A stretch of 7,501 nt of DNA from an uncultured Chryseolinea sp. (GTDB taxonomy: Bacteria > Bacteroidota > Bacteroidia > Cytophagales > Cyclobacteriaceae). The position numbers and the translations under genes were made by a program. Positions 5,373 through 7,501 of the stretch are shown here, in pieces. Position 1 is the stretch's first letter, and the number at the start of each line of letters is the position of its first letter. The notes under the pieces are model-generated. The model was given only the letters and a program-made list of their open reading frames with translations, was not told the origin of the DNA and made no database searches. The stretch is taken from the NCBI GenBank assembly GCA_946478915.1, contig CAMLER010000235.1:1-7501 (forward strand), given 5' to 3'.

Positions 5373-7501
5373 TCAGGCAATGCTTTCTTCACTTGTTTGG
5401 CCTGTTTGATCCTGTAATTGAAAGTCAGATTGAATTGTCTTCTCCTGCCCTGGAAATCCGATTCAGTATAGAAATTTGCTCCCTCAGACACAGCCCTGCT
5501 TCGTCGTGTATTGAATACATCGAGTACACTGAAATTGATTGTTCCCCGCCCGTTTAAGACATCCTTGCTGAGAGAGAGGTCGGTATAATACAACGATTTT
5601 CGTTTTCCTTGGGCGGTGTTTTGTGGAGCTTCGTAATTACCTCTGATTTGAATGTCCAGGTTCTTTGGTAAAGTAAATCGCGAGGTCTGCCTAACGAACC
5701 AGCTATACGTTGTCGCTTTGTAAGCTCCAACAATGTTGCTTCCGTCGATGTCGGCGTGGAAAAAATTAAAATTTAAATCGAGTTTCCACCATGGCATAGG
5801 TGATAATGTGCTACTGACTTCAATTCCCATTGCCTGTTCGGACAACAGATTTTGCGGGAGTGTAACTGAATTTCCGTTTTCGTCCACAGTTCTTATCCGA
5901 TCGATCTTATCCTCGGTATCGCGGTAATAAACCGACGACGAAAGCGAGCCATTTTCAAAATATTTGATATGACCCAATTCATAAACGTTGCTGAATTCAG
6001 GGTCTAGATCAGGATTACCACTAAAATAGTTTCGACTGTCTGAAAAAGTCATAAAGGGGCTTAGGTCATTGTAAAATGGTCGTCTAACCCTACGGCTAAA
6101 GCTAACCTGCAGCGCGTTATCCTTCGGTAAATCGACGGTAACGTGCGCGCTAGGGAAAAGATTTGAATATTTTCTCGGGTTTACCTGTTCCGGTGTCTCC
6201 TTCAATGTAGTTTTCACATCGGTCCATTCAGCCCTTAAACCTGCCTGGTACGACCACCTCTTTGTCTTATTGCCAAGGATTCCATATACCGCATGGATGT
6301 TTTCGTCGTAAACAAAAATATTATCCAGGTCCAGATCAGGAGGCAGCGGATCATATACACCTTCGTTGCTTTCGCGTGTGACAACGTAATCGTTGACCAT
6401 GTCGCGAAAACTTGAACGTGCTCCAGTCTCAAATTTACCTTCCTTCCCGATCGGTTTTACATAATCAACCTGAAAAAGGTATTGTTTTTCGAATTCATCG
6501 TTTAAAGATCTCTCCAGCGTAGAACCGATTTCGCTTCCATCAGTAGCAAATTTGTTTTGTGAGAACCATTGGTCAGAACTTTCCCAATTGTCCAAAAATT
6601 TAAACTCCGCTGTAAGCTCATGTCCTTTTTGTTCGTACGATCTTTTATAAATCAGCGAATACTCTGAATTAGGCTCAGTCTCATCTTCGTCCTGCCGTCT
6701 CTTTGTAAACCCTAATGGGTTGCTTGTGTCGTTCAAATAATCATCATATCGGATGTCGGTAATGCGTGATCCCTTGCTTCTGCGGTACAAATAAGAGCCG
6801 GTGAGAATATTTTTTTCGTTAAAGTAATAATCAAGCCCGCCACGAATGTTTGTATTGAATCCCGTAATCAGACCGTCGGTGCTCTGCTGCAAAATCAATG
6901 TACTGTTGTCTCTGTACGTTTCCTGATAGAGCTCGCCACTACCCTGTTGTTCCCGAAAAGCAATGCTGTAATTCACGAAAAAATTGATGCGCTTGTGGCG
7001 ATAGTTAAGGTTCGCAGCCGCACCGAGGTTGGTTGGATGGCCAGTGATGACTTCGAACGAACCATTGAAGCCCTGATTCCTTTCTTTCTTCAGAATAATA
7101 TTTATGATGCCCGCCATGCCTTCCGCTTCGTATCGCGCCGAAGGATTTGTTATCACTTCGACACGTTCGATCATGCTTGCCTGAAGCTGTTGAAGTCCGC
7201 TGCCGCCTTTGAAACTGACCAGGCCGGAAGGTTTGCCATCGATTAAGATTCGAACGTTGTCGCTACCCCGCAGTTTTACAGTACCTTCCGGGTCCACTGA
7301 TACGGAAGGTATATTCATCAAAATATCATTCGCAGATCCACCCGCATTTGCAAGGTCCTGACCGACATTAAAAACTTTTTTGTCAAGCGATAATTCCATG
7401 GAGCTCTTTTCAGCTTGCACCACTACTTCATCCAACGTGCTAACAGAAGTAGTTAATCGAATGGTACCCAAATCATGAGAGGGACTAGCACCGGAGACTG
7501 T
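5366..7501 (-). CDS. TonB-dependent receptor-like outer membrane protein, 5' partial
   Basis: This is a plug-plus-barrel outer membrane protein of the Bacteroidota type with an OMP_b-brl_3-like barrel (PF14905), normally taking up a ligand with TonB energy. The reading frame is open to the window edge, so the start lies outside. 711 residues are visible. A TTG at 7471 lies inside the frame and is not a credible start. Visible residues 11-28 (LGTIRL, then LDEVVV) are the usual end of an N-terminal CarboxypepD_reg-like domain. The plug follows at about 40-140, with NDILMNIPSVSVDPEG, VRILIDGKPSG, IERVEVITNPSARYEAEG and AGIINIILKK. The rest (about 145-698) is beta-barrel, ending in a last strand FNLTFNYRI and a short basic tail to ALPED. 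The substrate cannot be told from sequence: no SusD-like partner or iron gene is adjacent. Roughly 90-110 N-terminal residues, including the signal peptide, are probably missing, judging from usual family length. Confidence 0.92.
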   Translation of the reverse strand, partial: TVSGASPSHDLGTIRLTTSVSTLDEVVVQAEKSSMELSLDKKVFNVGQDLANAGGSANDILMNIPSVSVDPEGTVKLRGSDNVRILIDGKPSGLVSFKGGSGLQQLQASMIERVEVITNPSARYEAEGMAGIINIILKKERNQGFNGSFEVITGHPTNLGAAANLNYRHKRINFFVNYSIAFREQQGSGELYQETYRDNSTLILQQSTDGLITGFNTNIRGGLDYYFNEKNILTGSYLYRRSKGSRITDIRYDDYLNDTSNPLGFTKRRQDEDETEPNSEYSLIYKRSYEQKGHELTAEFKFLDNWESSDQWFSQNKFATDGSEIGSTLERSLNDEFEKQYLFQVDYVKPIGKEGKFETGARSSFRDMVNDYVVTRESNEGVYDPLPPDLDLDNIFVYDENIHAVYGILGNKTKRWSYQAGLRAEWTDVKTTLKETPEQVNPRKYSNLFPSAHVTVDLPKDNALQVSFSRRVRRPFYNDLSPFMTFSDSRNYFSGNPDLDPEFSNVYELGHIKYFENGSLSSSVYYRDTEDKIDRIRTVDENGNSVTLPQNLLSEQAMGIEVSSTLSPMPWWKLDLNFNFFHADIDGSNIVGAYKATTYSWFVRQTSRFTLPKNLDIQIRGNYEAPQNTAQGKRKSLYYTDLSLSKDVLNGRGTINFSVLDVFNTRRSRAVSEGANFYTESDFQGRRRQFNLTFNYRIKQAKQVKKALPED

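Noticed and set aside
6947..7246. Open frame of 99 codons on the plus strand opposite the receptor gene
   Set aside because: It is antisense to the plug domain and first barrel strands, which are clearly coding. No promoter or recognisable product is present.

Overview
The window looks like ordinary chromosomal core sequence from a member of the Bacteroidota, most likely the Cytophagales/Cytophagia side (inference). The grounds are a TAnnTTTG-type promoter element in front of rplU, start codons without clear Shine-Dalgarno sequences, an outer-membrane beta-barrel receptor of the Bacteroidota PF14905 type, and ribonucleotide reductase subunits of the type shared by Bacteroidota and eukaryotes. 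No rRNA, tRNA, CRISPR array, transposase or phage gene is visible.

Layout, left to right. At 1-651 on the minus strand is the two-gene ribosomal operon rplU-rpmA (L21, L27), with its promoter at about 671-702 and a strong intrinsic terminator at 1-33. A 400-base divergent intergenic region (652-1051) separates it from nrdB-nrdA on the plus strand (1052-4552). These encode the small and large subunits of an aerobic class I ribonucleotide reductase, with all the expected radical, metal and active-site residues. The operon ends in a near-textbook terminator at 4575-4606. Next is a 226-residue secreted protein of unknown function (4684-5364, plus). Last is a TonB-dependent-receptor-like outer membrane protein on the minus strand (5366-7501), whose N-terminus lies beyond the right edge. 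These last two genes converge with one base between their stop codons.

The genes serve growth: ribosome assembly, dNTP supply and envelope function. No shared pathway links the two right-hand genes to the operons on the left. The most interesting part is the rplU/nrdB intergenic region. It holds one perfect and two degenerate DnaA-box-like sequences on the same strand, a 9-base inverted repeat, and a 10-bp hairpin with a CGAG loop just before nrdB. This suggests replication-linked or leader-mediated control of dNTP synthesis. The second point of interest is how closely NrdA and NrdB resemble the animal RRM1/RRM2 proteins, down to the same numbering of catalytic residues in NrdA. I see no evidence for an undescribed multi-gene system here.
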